Below, piece after piece: positions 24,126 to 35,872 of a stretch of 64,000 nt of DNA; the stretch's first letter is position 1, and every line of letters begins with the position of its first letter. The position numbers and the translations under genes were made by a program. The stretch is from Whitmania pigra (lineage: Eukaryota > Annelida > Clitellata > Hirudinida > Haemopidae), in contig JAJTWR010000254.1 in assembly GCA_021613335.1 (NCBI GenBank), positions 1,191,501 through 1,255,500 of the forward strand, given 5' to 3'. Under the pieces are notes generated by a model that saw only the letters and a list, made by a program, of their open reading frames with translations, searched no databases and was not told the DNA's origin.

Positions 24126-24953
24126 TTATTTAAAGGATTTAAAGAATTCGCCACAAAAACAACAAGCAAAGTCAATGGTTGTACATTTAACTCCATTTTT
24201 CACGATGCAATGTTCATGCATCCATCTCTGGCATGTATGACATTGCATCCACTTAGCTTCCCTATGTCCTCCGCAGTAAAGACAACAATCAGCCATGCTG
24301 TCCGATGAAATGAGTATGACATTTTGAAAATTTTGCCTGCGTTCTTTTGGGTCGAAAGGATTAAGAGGATCATCACCGCTGCCTAAAGCGGCAATGTGCT
24401 CCAGCAAGAAAATGCCACAGTTGTAGCCGTCAACTTGTTTAAAGAAGTTTTTATTGACACAGTTGTATTTTATCCATTCATCAACAATATTCCAATGCAT
24501 CTTTATCGAAAAAAGAAATTTTAAAAAGTTGAAATGCTCGGAAATATTTTGTTTACCCAATGGGTCGTAAAAATATATTTCCTTGTTGACCAGGTCTACA
24601 ACGTGGCATGAGAAATGAGTATCATTGTTTATAAGAAGCGGAAAAACTACATACCTGCAAATGGCTCTAGATGTAAAATAACTTACTTCGAATTTGCCAT
24701 TTCATATGGCATGGTGGCTGACCATTACAGGTATGTAGGTAACGTCAGGAGACTTGAGTATATTAAGGCAAATATAATCAATAACTAGATTAGATAACCA
24801 GTCCTCATCAAAAAGAGTCCTGAAATCTTCTCCATCCGAAAGTTGGTAGAAAGTATTCTGCTCTCCTTGCCATTCCTGCAACAGTACATTACAACCAAGG
24901 AACGTTTTTGCTAACGTCTGAGGCTTATGATATCCTTTGCTCGGCGAAGACAA
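24126..24953 (-). CDS. ULP1-type (C48) protease with C-terminal PHD finger
   Basis: C48 proteases cleave SUMO or ubiquitin-like conjugates. Reading the minus strand, 24953-24705 gives the N-terminal part of the fold (FDEDWLSNLVIDYICLNIL). After a stop, another frame from about 24632 to 24126 contains NDTHFSCHVVDLVNKEI (catalytic His), FYDPLG (catalytic Asp), and FKQVDGYNCGIFLLEH (oxyanion Gln and catalytic Cys). The complete His/Asp/Cys set is therefore present. It ends with a PHD-like zinc finger (CLYCGGHREAKWMQC, H-x2-C, WMHEHC, then CCFC). A GTAAGT...TTTGCAG segment of about 32 nt lies between the two frames, but the TGA before it keeps the frames from joining as read, so this copy may be broken. 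Cargo of the inverted-repeat element. Confidence 0.72.
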
Positions 24954-24954
24954 T

Positions 24955-25235
24955 ACATGTCATACATATTCTGGTAGATATTTTTTAGGGGAATTTTATT
25001 ATTTAACTATTTTGGACAGCGCACACAGGGATCTATCATAAATTCCGCTTCAAAGGTTTTAGACGTTAATTAATAATAGTTCCCGATTTTTTATTTTTTT
25101 GGGAATACACGTCCCTGGTTGTTTGATCTTTCTTTTATTTTTTAAAGCAATCGTCATTGCTGTATCTGCATCGGTTGATTTTTAATCGACTATATTATAG
25201 GATCACATCTCAGGGGCTGGGTGCGGGGGCAACTC
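24955..25235. repeat. Diverged internal copy of the terminal repeat
   Basis: Aligns, with many substitutions, to the right terminal repeat in the same orientation (CATACATATTCTG-TAGATATTTTT, GCGCACACAGGGATC, AATAGTTCCCGATTTTTTA, GGTTGATTTTTAATCGACT). It ends near AGGGGCTGGGTGCGGGGGCAACTC, much as the true end contains GGGGCTAGAATAGGGGCAGTT. This suggests an older end of the same family inside the younger one. Confidence 0.7.
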
Positions 25236-25273
25236 TAAATCATTCAAAACGCTGAATAAAAATAGTTCCCGAA

Positions 25274-25762
25274 TTTTAATAAACTTTCAAGAAGTAAACT
25301 CTGGCTCTCTAAGTTGTGATCTATATTTTAAAATAGTTGTTGTATTTTTAACTGGGTTGGTTGATTTACAATCGCCTTTTTCGTACTCCATTAGTCGCAA
25401 ATCTTCTAATTTCGCCCAAGTTGTTTTGATTTTATCGGAAGCTTTTTCGACCCCGTCCCTGGTGATTAAAAATACATGTTATACATATTCTGATAGATAT
25501 TTTTCAGGAGAATTCAAATATGTGAGTGACTTGACTAGCGCACACAGGGATCCACCCTAAAAAAATCTTCAAAGTTTTCAAGCATTAATTAAAAATAGTT
25601 CCCGATTTTTTAATTTTTTTTGAATGCTCGTCCCTGGCACTTTGACCCTTTCTCTATTTTTTAAAACAATCCGCACATTTTTATCTCTAGCGGTTGATTT
25701 TTAATCGACTTTACAAAATACCCCTGAAAAGGGGCTAGAATAGGGGCAGTTATCACACTCGT
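25274..25762. repeat. Right 489-bp terminal inverted repeat
   Basis: Partner of 23515-24003. The target duplication ACATAGAC follows at 25763-25770. Confidence 0.93.
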
Positions 25763-25838
25763 ACATAGACATATGTCACATCTCCCCTTATACAACTAAT
25801 GTCACTTCATTGATCGGATGATGATGGAACTCCTTCCT

Positions 25839-26294
25839 TCAGAGATCTGCAAAACGGACTGGGGGTTTGGAGATCCTTCCTGACCTAGTCCGGTATTCAG
25901 TCATAGTAGAATCAGTGGGGTGTACTGAAGGTGCTTCAGTCGGTTCTTGGTTGTTTTCATTGACCTCTATGGGCTCATCCGTTTGAACTGAAATGACTGG
26001 AGGAGATTCCTCTGTGGCTATGAGATGACGCCGATTTCTCCTGAGTTTTCCACCCGACTCGGTAGTCATGATGTACGATCGAGGGGCGTCATGCTTGTTG
26101 TCCACTTGTCCTAGAATCCACTGGCCCTGATGACGTATTCTAACTGTTTCTCCTGGCTGCAGTTCTGGTAGGCTACGAGCTCCTCTGTCGTAGTACATCT
26201 TCTGCAAGTTTTTTAGTTGTTTCTGGCCATTAACCGCTTGGGGCATAAGCAGAGACTTTGGAGCTGGCAGTTTAGTTCGAAGAGCTCTACTCAT
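25839..26294 (-). pseudogene. Gypsy integrase C-terminal region
   Basis: Open frame of 151 codons following the integrase core in another frame. It contains LPELQPGETVRIRHQGQWI, the SH3-like DNA-binding tail of Ty3/gypsy integrases, and ends TRSGRISKPPVRFADL, a common end of this clade. The polypurine tract TAAGGGGAGA lies just before the LTR at 25790-25781. Confidence 0.85.
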
Positions 26295-28126
26295 AAGAAG
26301 CTGGGCTGGACTGAAGGTATCATACTTCCAGTGATTGGAGAGGTACGGTATTGCAAAAGACCTATATGAGCGTCTGTTCCTCCTTCATAAGCCTTCTTTA
26401 ATAGCTTCTTCACTGTCTGAATTGCTCTTCCTGCTTGGCCATTGCTTTGGGTATAGTTGGGACTTGAAGTGACTAGTTGAAAATTCCACTCGGCAGCAAA
26501 TTTTTTCATGACTATGCTCGAACTAGGCATGTTGTCAGCCATGACGAGTTCGGGAATTCCATGACGAGCAAAAACTTCCTTCAGTTGATCCATCACAGAG
26601 ATTGCCGTTTTTCCTTTCAAGAGGCCCACTTCCGGATATTTGGAGTAGTAATCAACCACTATTAGGTAGTCTTTGCCATCTAGAGAAAAAATATCAACTC
26701 CAACTTTTTCCCAAGGTCGATCTGGAATGGGGTGTGGGATCAAGGGCTCTTTAGGTTGCATGTTCCTATATTTACTACAGATGTTGCACCTTTTCACTAA
26801 TTGCTCAATGTCACGCGACATATTTGGCCAAAATAGTGCAAGGTCTGCCTTGCATTTCTCAATCCCTAGATGTCCTTCGTGAATCCTTCTAAGCATATCA
26901 GGCCTAAGTTTCGAAGGAACTATTATCCGGTCAAGGTAGAATAAGATACCCTCGGCTTCGTAGATCTCTGCAAGAAAATTCTGGTAATCATGCAGTTGTT
27001 TGACAAGTTGGTTTTTTACTTCAGCATCCCAGCATAGCAAGGCTTGACGTAGCTTTGTTAGCTCTGGGTCACAACTGGTTGCTTCCTTAAAGACGTCTAG
27101 CATGCGTAGACTTACTGGCGTATTGTGAAGCACTGAATGTATTGTAACATTAATGTCTTCTTCAACTTCAATCTCTGAGGGAGTCTGGGGAATTGTAAGG
27201 TAAGCTCTAGACAAGGCGTCTGCAACAAACATGAGCTTGCCTGGTGTGTAGACCACTTTGAGATTGAACTTAAGTAGTCTGAGCAACATTCTCTGAAGTC
27301 GTGGAGTGGTTGCTGCTATGGGCTTGCGAAAAATGGCTTCCAGTGGGCGATGATCACTCTGGATGATGGTCAGTTGTCCATAGATAAATTGGTAAAATTT
27401 TTCACAAGCAAAGACTATTGCTAATAGCTCCTTCTCAATTTGAGCATAGCGGGTTTCTGCATCTGTTAGAGCTCTTGAAGCATATGCTATCGGTTGTCCT
27501 TCTTGAAAAAGACAAGACCCTAATCCTGATGAAAAGGCGTCAGTTTGGATAGTGATCTGCTTGGTAGGATCAAAAAATCTCAATGTTGGGTCTTTTAATA
27601 TGATGTCTTTCAATGCTTCAAATGCTTTTCTGTGTTGAGCTGCCCAGGTCCACGTCATGCCTTCTTTCATCAGCATTCTCAGTGGATCTGTCATTGATGA
27701 AAAATTGGGAATGAACTTTGAGAGGTAAGTCACCATGCCTAAGAATCTATGAAGTTCTTTCTTGTTGGTTAGTGCTTCTAACTTTTCAATTGCCTGGATT
27801 TTGTTGGGATCTGGACTGACTCCCTTTTCCGACAATAAGTGACCTAGGTATCGGACTTGATGTACCTTGTACTGAAGCTTCGACTTATTGAATTTTACGT
27901 TGTGCTGTGGTGCTCGTTCCAACACTTTCCTAAAAGTTTCATCGTGCTCAGCCTCATTTCTCCCTGCGATAATAAGGTCGTCAAAGACTATGAGGACATT
28001 CGGTATGTCACCGAATGTATCAGTGTTTCTCTTCTGAAACACTTCGGGTGCTGACGTTATGCCAAATGGGAGACGAGTAAAGGAATATCTTCCAAATTGG
28101 CTGGAACAACCTGGAACTCTCTTCAT
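26291..28126 (-). pseudogene. Gypsy pol: RT palm to integrase core
   Basis: A 611-codon frame holding the second half of reverse transcriptase with the catalytic VFDDLIIAG, RNase H starting TDAFSSGLGSC and with ADALSRA after it, the HHCC zinc finger of integrase (HEGHLGIEK...CNICSKY) and the integrase core with GVDIF and VMADN. At the third catalytic position the family has Glu in NGQAERAIQ; here it reads NGQAGRAIQ, so the integrase lacks its catalytic Glu. The upstream reverse transcriptase part lies in another frame (28622-28020), so the pol gene is broken. Confidence 0.92.
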
Positions 28127-28622
28127 CCAGCTTTATTTGATGAAAACCATCCTTCATATCAATGATGGTGAACACAGTCATGCCATGGAGTTGTGCTGTA
28201 ACATCCTCACATGTGGGAATAGCATAGTGTTCCCTTTTTATGGCGGTATTCAGGTCTCTTGGATCGAGACACAATCTGATAGATCCATCCTTCTTTTCAA
28301 CCAGCAACAAGCTGCTCACCCATTCCGTCGGTTCATCGCGCTTAACCAAGACTCCTGCTTTAATCATCTGATCCAACTTTTGCTTGAGTTTTGGCTGGAG
28401 AGACAATGGAACACGTCTTGGAGGGTGAATTTTGGGTGTAATGGAAGCATCAACAAAAATATGGTGTTCTTTGGGATAACATCCCAATCCTTGGAAGACA
28501 TCTTGATATTCCTCTAAAGTCTTCTTTGATGCCATCTGTGTCACGCTGTCAATCCTGCTTATCAGGTTCAGCTCCAGACAACTTGGCAGGCCCAAGATTG
28601 TAGGTACTTGACGGTTGACCAC
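28020..28622 (-). pseudogene. Gypsy reverse transcriptase, fingers and first catalytic Asp
   Basis: Contains RLCLDPRDLNTAIKREHYAI and TVFTIIDMKDGFHQIKLD, the latter with the first catalytic Asp of reverse transcriptase. It runs out of frame into the downstream piece around 28110. The start of this stretch is the inner copy of the 287-bp duplication. Confidence 0.88.
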
Positions 28623-28928
28623 GAAAAAATCGGTCGGAATACTGCTTTAATCATCTGATCCAACTTTTGCTTGAGTTTTGGCTGGAGAGACAATGGAACA
28701 CGTCTTGGAGGGTGAATTTTGGGTGTAATGGAAGCATCAACAAAAATATGGTGTTCTTTGGGATAACATCCCAATCCTTGGAAGACATCTTGATATTCCT
28801 CTAAAGTCTTCTTTGATGCCATCTGTGTCACGCTGTCAATCCTGCTTATCAGGTTCAGCTCCAGACAACTTGGCAGGCCCAAGATTGTAGGTACTTGACG
28901 GTTGACCACGAAAAAATCGGTCGGAATA
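28355..28928. repeat. 287-bp tandem duplication in gypsy protease/RT
   Basis: CTGCTTTAATCATCTG recurs at 28355 and 28642, and the following 287 bp are practically identical. 287 is not a multiple of three, so the duplication breaks pol. The identity of the copies shows that it is young, after insertion. Confidence 0.95.
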
Positions 28929-29669
28929 CTTCTTCCACGATGTTGGATGAGAATGGTGACCAATCCTGCTGGGTTTACCTTGTCGTTACTAAATGAAGTG
29001 AGTACAGCTTTTGTAGTGCGAAGATGTGGACGATCTTTCAGGTGTCTGAAAACATTTTGTGATAAAATGTTCACCTCTGCACCTGTGTCTAATTTGCACC
29101 TAAGGTTGGTTTTACCCACGAGGAGTTCTTTCCACCACGATGTTTGTTGAACATTTCCAAGCTTGCACATTGACACGAAAAATGATTGCACTTCATGGAC
29201 AGGAGATGGTCTCTGTCTCGAACGAGATGTGGATCTCTGTCTTGGCGTCGTCTTGGTATTTCTACAACATTTGGCGTAATGGTTCTGTTTGCCGCAGGAC
29301 AAGCACTGCATGCCGTACGCTGGGCACTTCCTTGGTGGATGCTTTCCTCCACAGTTTCCACACTGCTTTACATCCAATGCTTGGAGATTGGTGTGGAGTG
29401 GTTTTGCGCTCTTTATAGCTAGCACCGCTGAGTTGTCGCCAGTAATACTCTTAACCTGGGCTTTGCATGACTCCGATGCTCTGCAGATGCTAACTGTTCT
29501 TTCGAGAGTGAGTTTGTCGTCTTGAAGGAATCTTTCCAGGAGCGAGCGATCCGCACATCCGAGTACGATCCTGTCTCTCGTCATAGACTCCACTTGGTCT
29601 CCGAACTCACATGACTTTGCTTGGTTCTTCAGTTTGGTAACAAATGCGTTAATCGGTTCATCCGGCAGC
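28568..29669 (-). pseudogene. Gypsy gag C-terminus, zinc knuckles, protease
   Basis: From the high-coordinate side: gag capsid end with PINAFVTKLKNQAKSCEF, two CCHC knuckles (CGNCGGKHPPRKCPAYGMQC then CLSCGKQNHYAKCC), and an aspartic protease with LDTGAEVNILS. It then runs into the first reverse transcriptase block through the duplication. Its upstream gag part lies at 35219-35538, 5.5 kb away, separated by the satellite-carrying element. Confidence 0.9.
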
Positions 29670-29725
29670 TGTGATAACACTCCCGTGAAGCTATCGGACG
29701 TTCAAAACGCTATCAGACACTAAAA

Positions 29726-32610
29726 CAGCTTAATTCAAGAGCAATTAACAGTAACTTGCACTTAACAAAGTTTTTCGAATAAGATCTCATTCTAAAGAGA
29801 TATAATCCAACTTTATCACATTAGCAAGCTCTTTGCGTAAAAACCTATAATTTTCAAGATATTTATGTTCAAACATCACGCACTAAAATCAGCCTAGAAA
29901 AACAGCCTTTAATTCAAGAGCAATTAACCGTAACTTGCACTTAACAAAGTTTTTCGAATAAGATCTCATTCTAAAGAGATATAATCCAACTTTATCACAT
30001 TAGCAAGCTCTTTGCGTAAAAACCTATAATTTTCAAGATATTTATGTTCAAACATCACGCACTAAAATCAGCCTAGAAAAACAGCCTTTAATTCAAGAGC
30101 AATTAACCGTAACTTGCACTTAACAAAATTTTTCGAATAAGATCTCATTCTAAAGAGATATATTCCAACTTTATCACATTAGCAAGCTCTTTGCGTAAAA
30201 ACCTATATTTTTCAAGATATTTATGCTCAAACATCACGCACTAAAATCAGTCTATAAAAACAGCCTTAATTCAACTGCAAAAAACTGTCACTTAGACTAA
30301 ACTATATTTTTTGAGTAAATTCTCATTTTGAAGACATAGCATCTATCTTTCTCACATTTCTAACCACTTTGCCGTCAGACACTTATTTTTCAAGTTATTG
30401 AAGCTCAAACTTTACGCATTATATGGAAAAACAGACTCATTTCAAATGCATAAAACCTTAACTTAGACTTAACCAAATGTTTCGACAAAGGCCTCATTTT
30501 AAAGATATTTAATCTCATTTTTTTAAATTTCCAAAGACTTTGCCATCAGACACTTATTTTTCAGGTTATTAAGGCTCAAATTGTACTCACTACCTCGGAA
30601 AACAGCCTCATTTCAAATGCAATTAACAGTAACTTAAACTTAACTAAATATTTCGACAAAGGTCTCATTCTAAAGAGATTTAACCTATCTTTATCAAGTT
30701 GGCAAGCCCTTTGCCATCAGACACTTATTTTTCAGGTTTATTAACGCTCAAAGTTTACGCACTAATTGTACTCACTACCTCGGAACACAGCCTCATTTCA
30801 AATGCAATTAACCGTAACTTAAACTTAACTAAATATTTCGACAAAGGTCTCATTTTAAAGATATTTAAACTATCTTTATCGATTTGGCAAGCCCTTTGCC
30901 ATCAGACACTTATTTTTCAGGTTATTAACGCTCAAAGTTTACGCACTAATTGTATTCACTGCCTCGGAACACAGCCTCATTTCAAATGCAATTAACAGTA
31001 ACTTAAACTTAACTAAATATTTCGACAAAGATCTCATTTTAAAGATATTTAAACTATCTTTATCGATTTGGCAAGCCTTTTGCCATCAGACACTTATTTT
31101 TCAGGTTATTAACGCTCAAAGTTTACGCACTAATTGTATTCACTGCCTCGGAACACAGCCTCATTTCAAATGCAATTAACAGTAACTTAAACTTAACTAA
31201 ATATTTCGACAAAGGTCTCATTCTAAAGAGATTTAACCTATCTTTATCAAGTTGGCAAGCCCTTTGCCATCAGACACTTATTTTTCAGGTTTATTAACGC
31301 TCAAAGTTTACGCACTAATTTTACGAACTGCCTCGGAACACAGCCTCATTTCAAACGCAATTAACCGTAACTTAAACTTAACTAAATATTTCGACAAAGG
31401 TCTCATTCTAAAGAGATTTAACCTATCTTTATCAAGTTGGAGAGGCCTTTGCCATCAGACACTTATTTTTCAGGTTTATTAACGCTCAAAGTTTACGCAC
31501 TAATTTTACGAACTGCCTCGGAACACAGCCTCCTTTCAAATGCAATTAACCGTAACTTAAACTTAACTAAATATTTCGACAAAGGTCTCATTCTAAAGAG
31601 ATTTAACCTATCTTTATCAAGTTGGAGAGGCCTTTGCCATCAGACACTTATTTTTCAGGTTTATTAACGCTCAAAGTTTACGCACTAACTGTACTCACTG
31701 CCTCGGAACACAGCCTCATTTCAAATGCAATTAACCGTAACTTAAACTTAACTAAATATTTCGACAAAGGTCTCATTCTAAAGAGATTTAACCTATCTTT
31801 ATCAAGTTGGAGAGGCCTTTGCCATCAGACACTTATTTTTCAGGTTTATTAACGCTCAAAGTTTACGCACTAATTTTACGTACTACATAAACAGACTCAT
31901 TTCAAATGCATAAAACCGTAACTTAACTTAACTAAATGTTTCGACAAAGGTCTCATTTTAAAAATATTTAATTCTGTTTTTTAAATTTCCAAGGCCTTTG
32001 CCATCAGACACTTATTTTTCAGGTTATTAACGCTCAAATTTACGCACTAATTTTACGTACTACATAACAGACTCATTTCAAATGCATAAAACCGTAACTT
32101 AGACTTAACTAAATGTTTCGACAAAGGTCTCATTTTAAAGATATTTAATTTCTATCTTTTTAAATTTCCAAGGCCTTTGCCATCAGACACTTATTTTTCA
32201 GGTTATTAACGTTCAAATTTCACGCACTAATTTTACGTACTACATAAACAGACTCATTTCAAATGCATAAAACCGTAACTTAGACTTAACTAAATGTTTC
32301 GACAAAGGTCTCATTTTAAAAATATTTAATTTCTGTTTTTTAAATTTCCAAGGCCTTTGCCATCAGACACTTATTTTTCAGGTTATTAACGTTCAAATTT
32401 CACGCACTAATTTTACGTACTACATAAACAGACTCATTTCAAATGCATAAAACCGTAACTTAGACTTAACTAAATGTTTCGACAAAGGTCTCATTTTAAA
32501 AATATTTAATTTCTGTTTTTTAAATTTCCAAGGCCTTTGCCATCAGACACTTATTTTGCAGGTTATTAACGCTCAAATTATTCGCATTACCTCGGAAAAC
32601 AACCTCATTT
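29726..32610. repeat. Satellite-like array, about 16 monomers of 167-185 bp
   Basis: Monomers share TTTGCCATCAGACACTTATT, TTCGACAAAGGTCTCATT and CCGTAACTTAAACTTAAC. Three subtypes occur in blocks: three near-identical units of about 178 bp on the left (29726-30260), a central block including three units of exactly 185 bp (31252, 31437, 31622), and units of about 180 bp on the right. The neighbouring units are most alike, as in arrays grown by unequal exchange. Open frames of 76-98 codons across it are by-products: 185 is not a multiple of three. Confidence 0.95.
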
Positions 32611-33021
32611 CAAATTTGAATTATTTTTATACTATACACGTGATAGCGGAGATGTGTTGTCACTACTCTTCCATTGTCAAATAGTAGTCAGTTTTACCAC
32701 GTTCTATAGTCATTTGTTTCTTCATTTTTCATTGACATAATCATAAATTTTCTCATTTTCGTTAACAGTAAAATTCACAGTTTAACAATTATGTAAAGAT
32801 TCTTTCATACGTGTCATAAAAAATAATTTTGTAACCAATCACAAACGAGCAAAAAAAGTACATTATTTGTTTCAAATTTCAATGAACGGCAACAATTGGA
32901 ACCTTAAAATGAAAGTGATTGTTTATTCATTGAAGTAAAAGCATAAGAAAAATTTGAGTTGGTAAAAATGCGTATAATAATGCGTATGATAATGATAATG
33001 ACAATGACAATGACAATGGCA

Positions 33022-33390
<369 letters not shown>

Positions 33391-33399
33391 TTTACATCA

Positions 33400-35185
33400 T
33401 TTTATTAATTTTTTTGATTTGTAATTAATAATAATAAATTGAATCAACTAAATATTTTGAGTTTAGGCTAAGATTCGCATTAATTATGCGGAACGAATAA
33501 ACCCATTTCAATGAAATCCTGGAAAAAGTAGGTTTGCTATAACGGAAAACCTTTCTTGTTTTAAAAGTCTTTTACGTTAAAAATAATGTTTAAAATAACA
33601 TTTTTAAAACTTGGCAATGTAGCTACAACATAGCCAATAATAAACCCGTTATTTTGCCAATTAAATGTGTACATAAAATTATTGTTTTATGAGACTCTAT
33701 TATTTCATGCTATTTGAAAATATTATTATTTGTATTATAAACCAGATTATGAAAATGTCTCCAAGGTTTATGTCGCTCACTAGTAGATTTGAAATATCAA
33801 GTCGTGCAAGTTTCGCTATTGACTACTTTATCGTGAATATCTCTCAAACGAATTTAAATTGGAACTTCAAATTGCAGAATATGAAAGAAAACTTCATATT
33901 CTAACATGTGTAACAGAATGGGCTTTCTAAAATTGGTTGAAGTCGAGATTTTAGGCACTTTTATGCAGTGTTGCAGATCATTTGTTATATCTTTCTAAAT
34001 ATGAAGTTCAAAAGTTTTTTTCTGTGATTATAATATTAGTTAGATTGTAATTACCTATAAATTTATAAAATTATTCTTAAACGAAAATGAATGTTTGTTT
34101 TAAACACATTTTTATTAATATCTTGCTAAATATATGTAGTTAGAATTTCAACTTCAGACATGTTTGTCTCCAAGTCATTGGTGATATTTAAATGTAGTAC
34201 TTGTACTTTAGAATGTAGTATTAAAAGAATTTGAACGCAATTTTACGCTAATATATTCATTTCAATATTGTTCACCTTTAAACACACTATACTCTCGATC
34301 TCCTATTGTCTCGATTACGATAAACTCAACAGAATCGATCTGAAAAAAAAAACAAGGATATGGATTTAATTCTCAGCATGGAATATAGGCATAAAAAAAA
34401 TTAGCCCTTGGTCTGAGTCAACCTTAAGACAAAAGGGGTCATCCATAAAAAACGCCCGAAAATGGTGGAGCGCTTCTAAAGCATACTAATGCTGAAGGGG
34501 GAGGGCAATTATTTTTGTTGAATAAAAACGAAATAATTTTTAAATTTTAGAAATGTATATGTTTTAATGATTTTATTTTAATTTTTTAAATATTATTTTA
34601 TTGACATTTGGGTACGTCCATAAAGTATGTCATGCTCGAGGAGGATGTCTAAGAAATTGTGACAAATTAAAAATTACAGTTAAGATTTATTGTGGACGTC
34701 TTTGTGGACGACCCCCAAAGAGAAAAAGCGTCTTCTAATTCAAATTTTGTTTGGTTTCTGTGCGCGCAAATAGAAAAGTTGCCGTCACTACATAACTACG
34801 CTTGAGATTCTAGTTAACTTTATTTTGATGATTTCTTATTTTCTTTTTAATTTTTAAAATGTTCAAAGGAAGACGTCAATAATCGTAATGTCTTATTAAT
34901 CTCCAGTTATATTCTGGGGATCGGCTTCAAAAGATCGACATTTTGATAAGGACACCGCAACTTAACAAAAAGTTAAAATTGTTAATTAACTAAACATAAT
35001 TGCAATTGTTTTTATAAACACATTTCTTTCAGTACACCATATTTCAGACATTTTTGTTATTTTTGAGATTATCCCCATATCCAAAAATACATCAATATAT
35101 CAACAACCGGCCACATTTGTTTATTTACATTTTATTACCCGGCTGCCCATACTTGCTTGTTGTTATTTATATTTACATCACCCAG
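33400..35185. other. Right arm of the satellite-carrying element, no gene seen
   Basis: AT-rich; the longest open frame (33689-33904) has no motif. No transposase was recognised, which is why the element is called non-autonomous. Confidence 0.5.
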
Positions 35186-35218
35186 CGGACGTCCGATAGC
35201 TTCACTCTTGTGTGATAA

Positions 35219-35539
35219 CTGCCAAAAAGCGACCCTCTCCATGATCGAGTTTAACTTCGGCGTGCAAAATGCTTCAAACTTCTTGATCACTTCTTCCAAA
35301 TTGTTAGCATCCGAGTTTCTGTCAAACGTGAATGCGTTGAAGATTGGAAGAGCATCCGGTCCTAAGTAGCTGAGGAGCATGGCTATCTTGATGCTCTCAG
35401 GCTTGTCCCGAGATTCCGAGGCCGTCAAACGTATATTGAACATTTGAATGAACAGTCGCCATTCTTCGGCGAGGTTCGCCGTACCGAATCGAAATGTATA
35501 AGATCTATTGAAAATAGAATCTTTCGTCGACTGCGCCAT
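35219..35539 (-). pseudogene. Gypsy gag N-terminal part
   Basis: Starts MAQSTKDSIFNRS and continues with LAEEWRLFIQMFNIRLTASE, SYLGPDALPIFNAF and KFEAFCTPKLN, matching the capsid start of this gypsy group. The ATG uses the last base of the LTR plus the first two of the primer-binding site TGGCGCAGTCGACG. It is cut at the target duplication 35211-35218 by the satellite-carrying element; the remainder continues at 29669. Confidence 0.87.
35525..35538 (-). promoter_or_regulatory. Gypsy primer-binding site
   Basis: TGGCGCAGTCGACG directly follows the 5' LTR end CATTACA, the position where a tRNA 3' end (CCA complement TGG) primes minus-strand synthesis. Confidence 0.75.
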
Positions 35540-35672
35540 GTAATGTTTTCGTTTAAACACGATGACAATAACAGCTAATCAAAACAGTTCAGAACACAAG
35601 ATGGCGACCACCAACACAAGCCTAACAAAAGATCTCTAATCGAACAAAATATAAACATAGACATATGTCACA
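35539..35672 (-). repeat. Gypsy 5' LTR (134 bp, intact)
   Basis: Begins TGTGACATAT (minus strand) and ends CATTACA. Unusually short. It matches the split 3' LTR and gives the uninterrupted target sequence for the ULP1 element. Confidence 0.9.
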
Positions 35673-35865
35673 CTACAGTGTCCTGTGGGAGAGGAAACAC
35701 ACTAACAAGGGCATCGTTTGCAAAGTCAGCAATATCTTTCGCAACGTCATTCTTTTCCCCTTTTCGTCGATTCAAAAAACAACGCAGGAAAAACAAATCA
35801 GTCGCACCTCGGCTCTCTCGCTCGAAACTCTATTTTCTGCTTTTCTTCAACTTCTTGAAACTACC
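35673..35865 (-). pseudogene. R2-like LINE, N-terminal piece cut off by the gypsy
   Basis: Minus-strand reading includes DVAKDIADFANDALVSVFPL, then meets the gypsy at CTAC. The sequence resumes on the other side at 23390. No N-terminal zinc finger was seen. The assignment rests mainly on the CTAC duplication and position, since this segment alone is not diagnostic. Confidence 0.5.
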
Positions 35866-35872
35866 GTGTTTC

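Larger units (their letters stand above)
23515..25762 (-). mobile_element. DNA transposon with 489-bp inverted repeats and ULP1/PHD gene
   Basis: A 2248-bp insertion in the gypsy 3' LTR. Its ends are inverted repeats of about 489 bp (23515-24003 and 25274-25762) starting ACGAGTGTGATAACTG, and it is flanked by the 8-bp duplication ACATAGAC (23507-23514, 25763-25770). The intact 5' LTR has ACATAGAC once, which proves the insertion. It carries a minus-strand C48/ULP1 protease-PHD gene but no recognisable transposase, so it is probably non-autonomous. Eight-bp duplications and ULP1 genes occur in KDZ/Zisupton-type elements; that assignment is a guess. Remarkably, a third, diverged copy of the terminal sequence lies at 24955-25235. 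Confidence 0.87.

Noticed and set aside
30699..31852. Repeated 76-98-codon open frames as a gene family
   Set aside because: They lie on satellite monomers; the 185-bp period is not a multiple of three and the frame is lost in each next unit.
29726..32610. CRISPR-like array
   Set aside because: Whole monomers of 167-185 bp are repeated; there are no short repeats with unique spacers, and the genome is eukaryotic.
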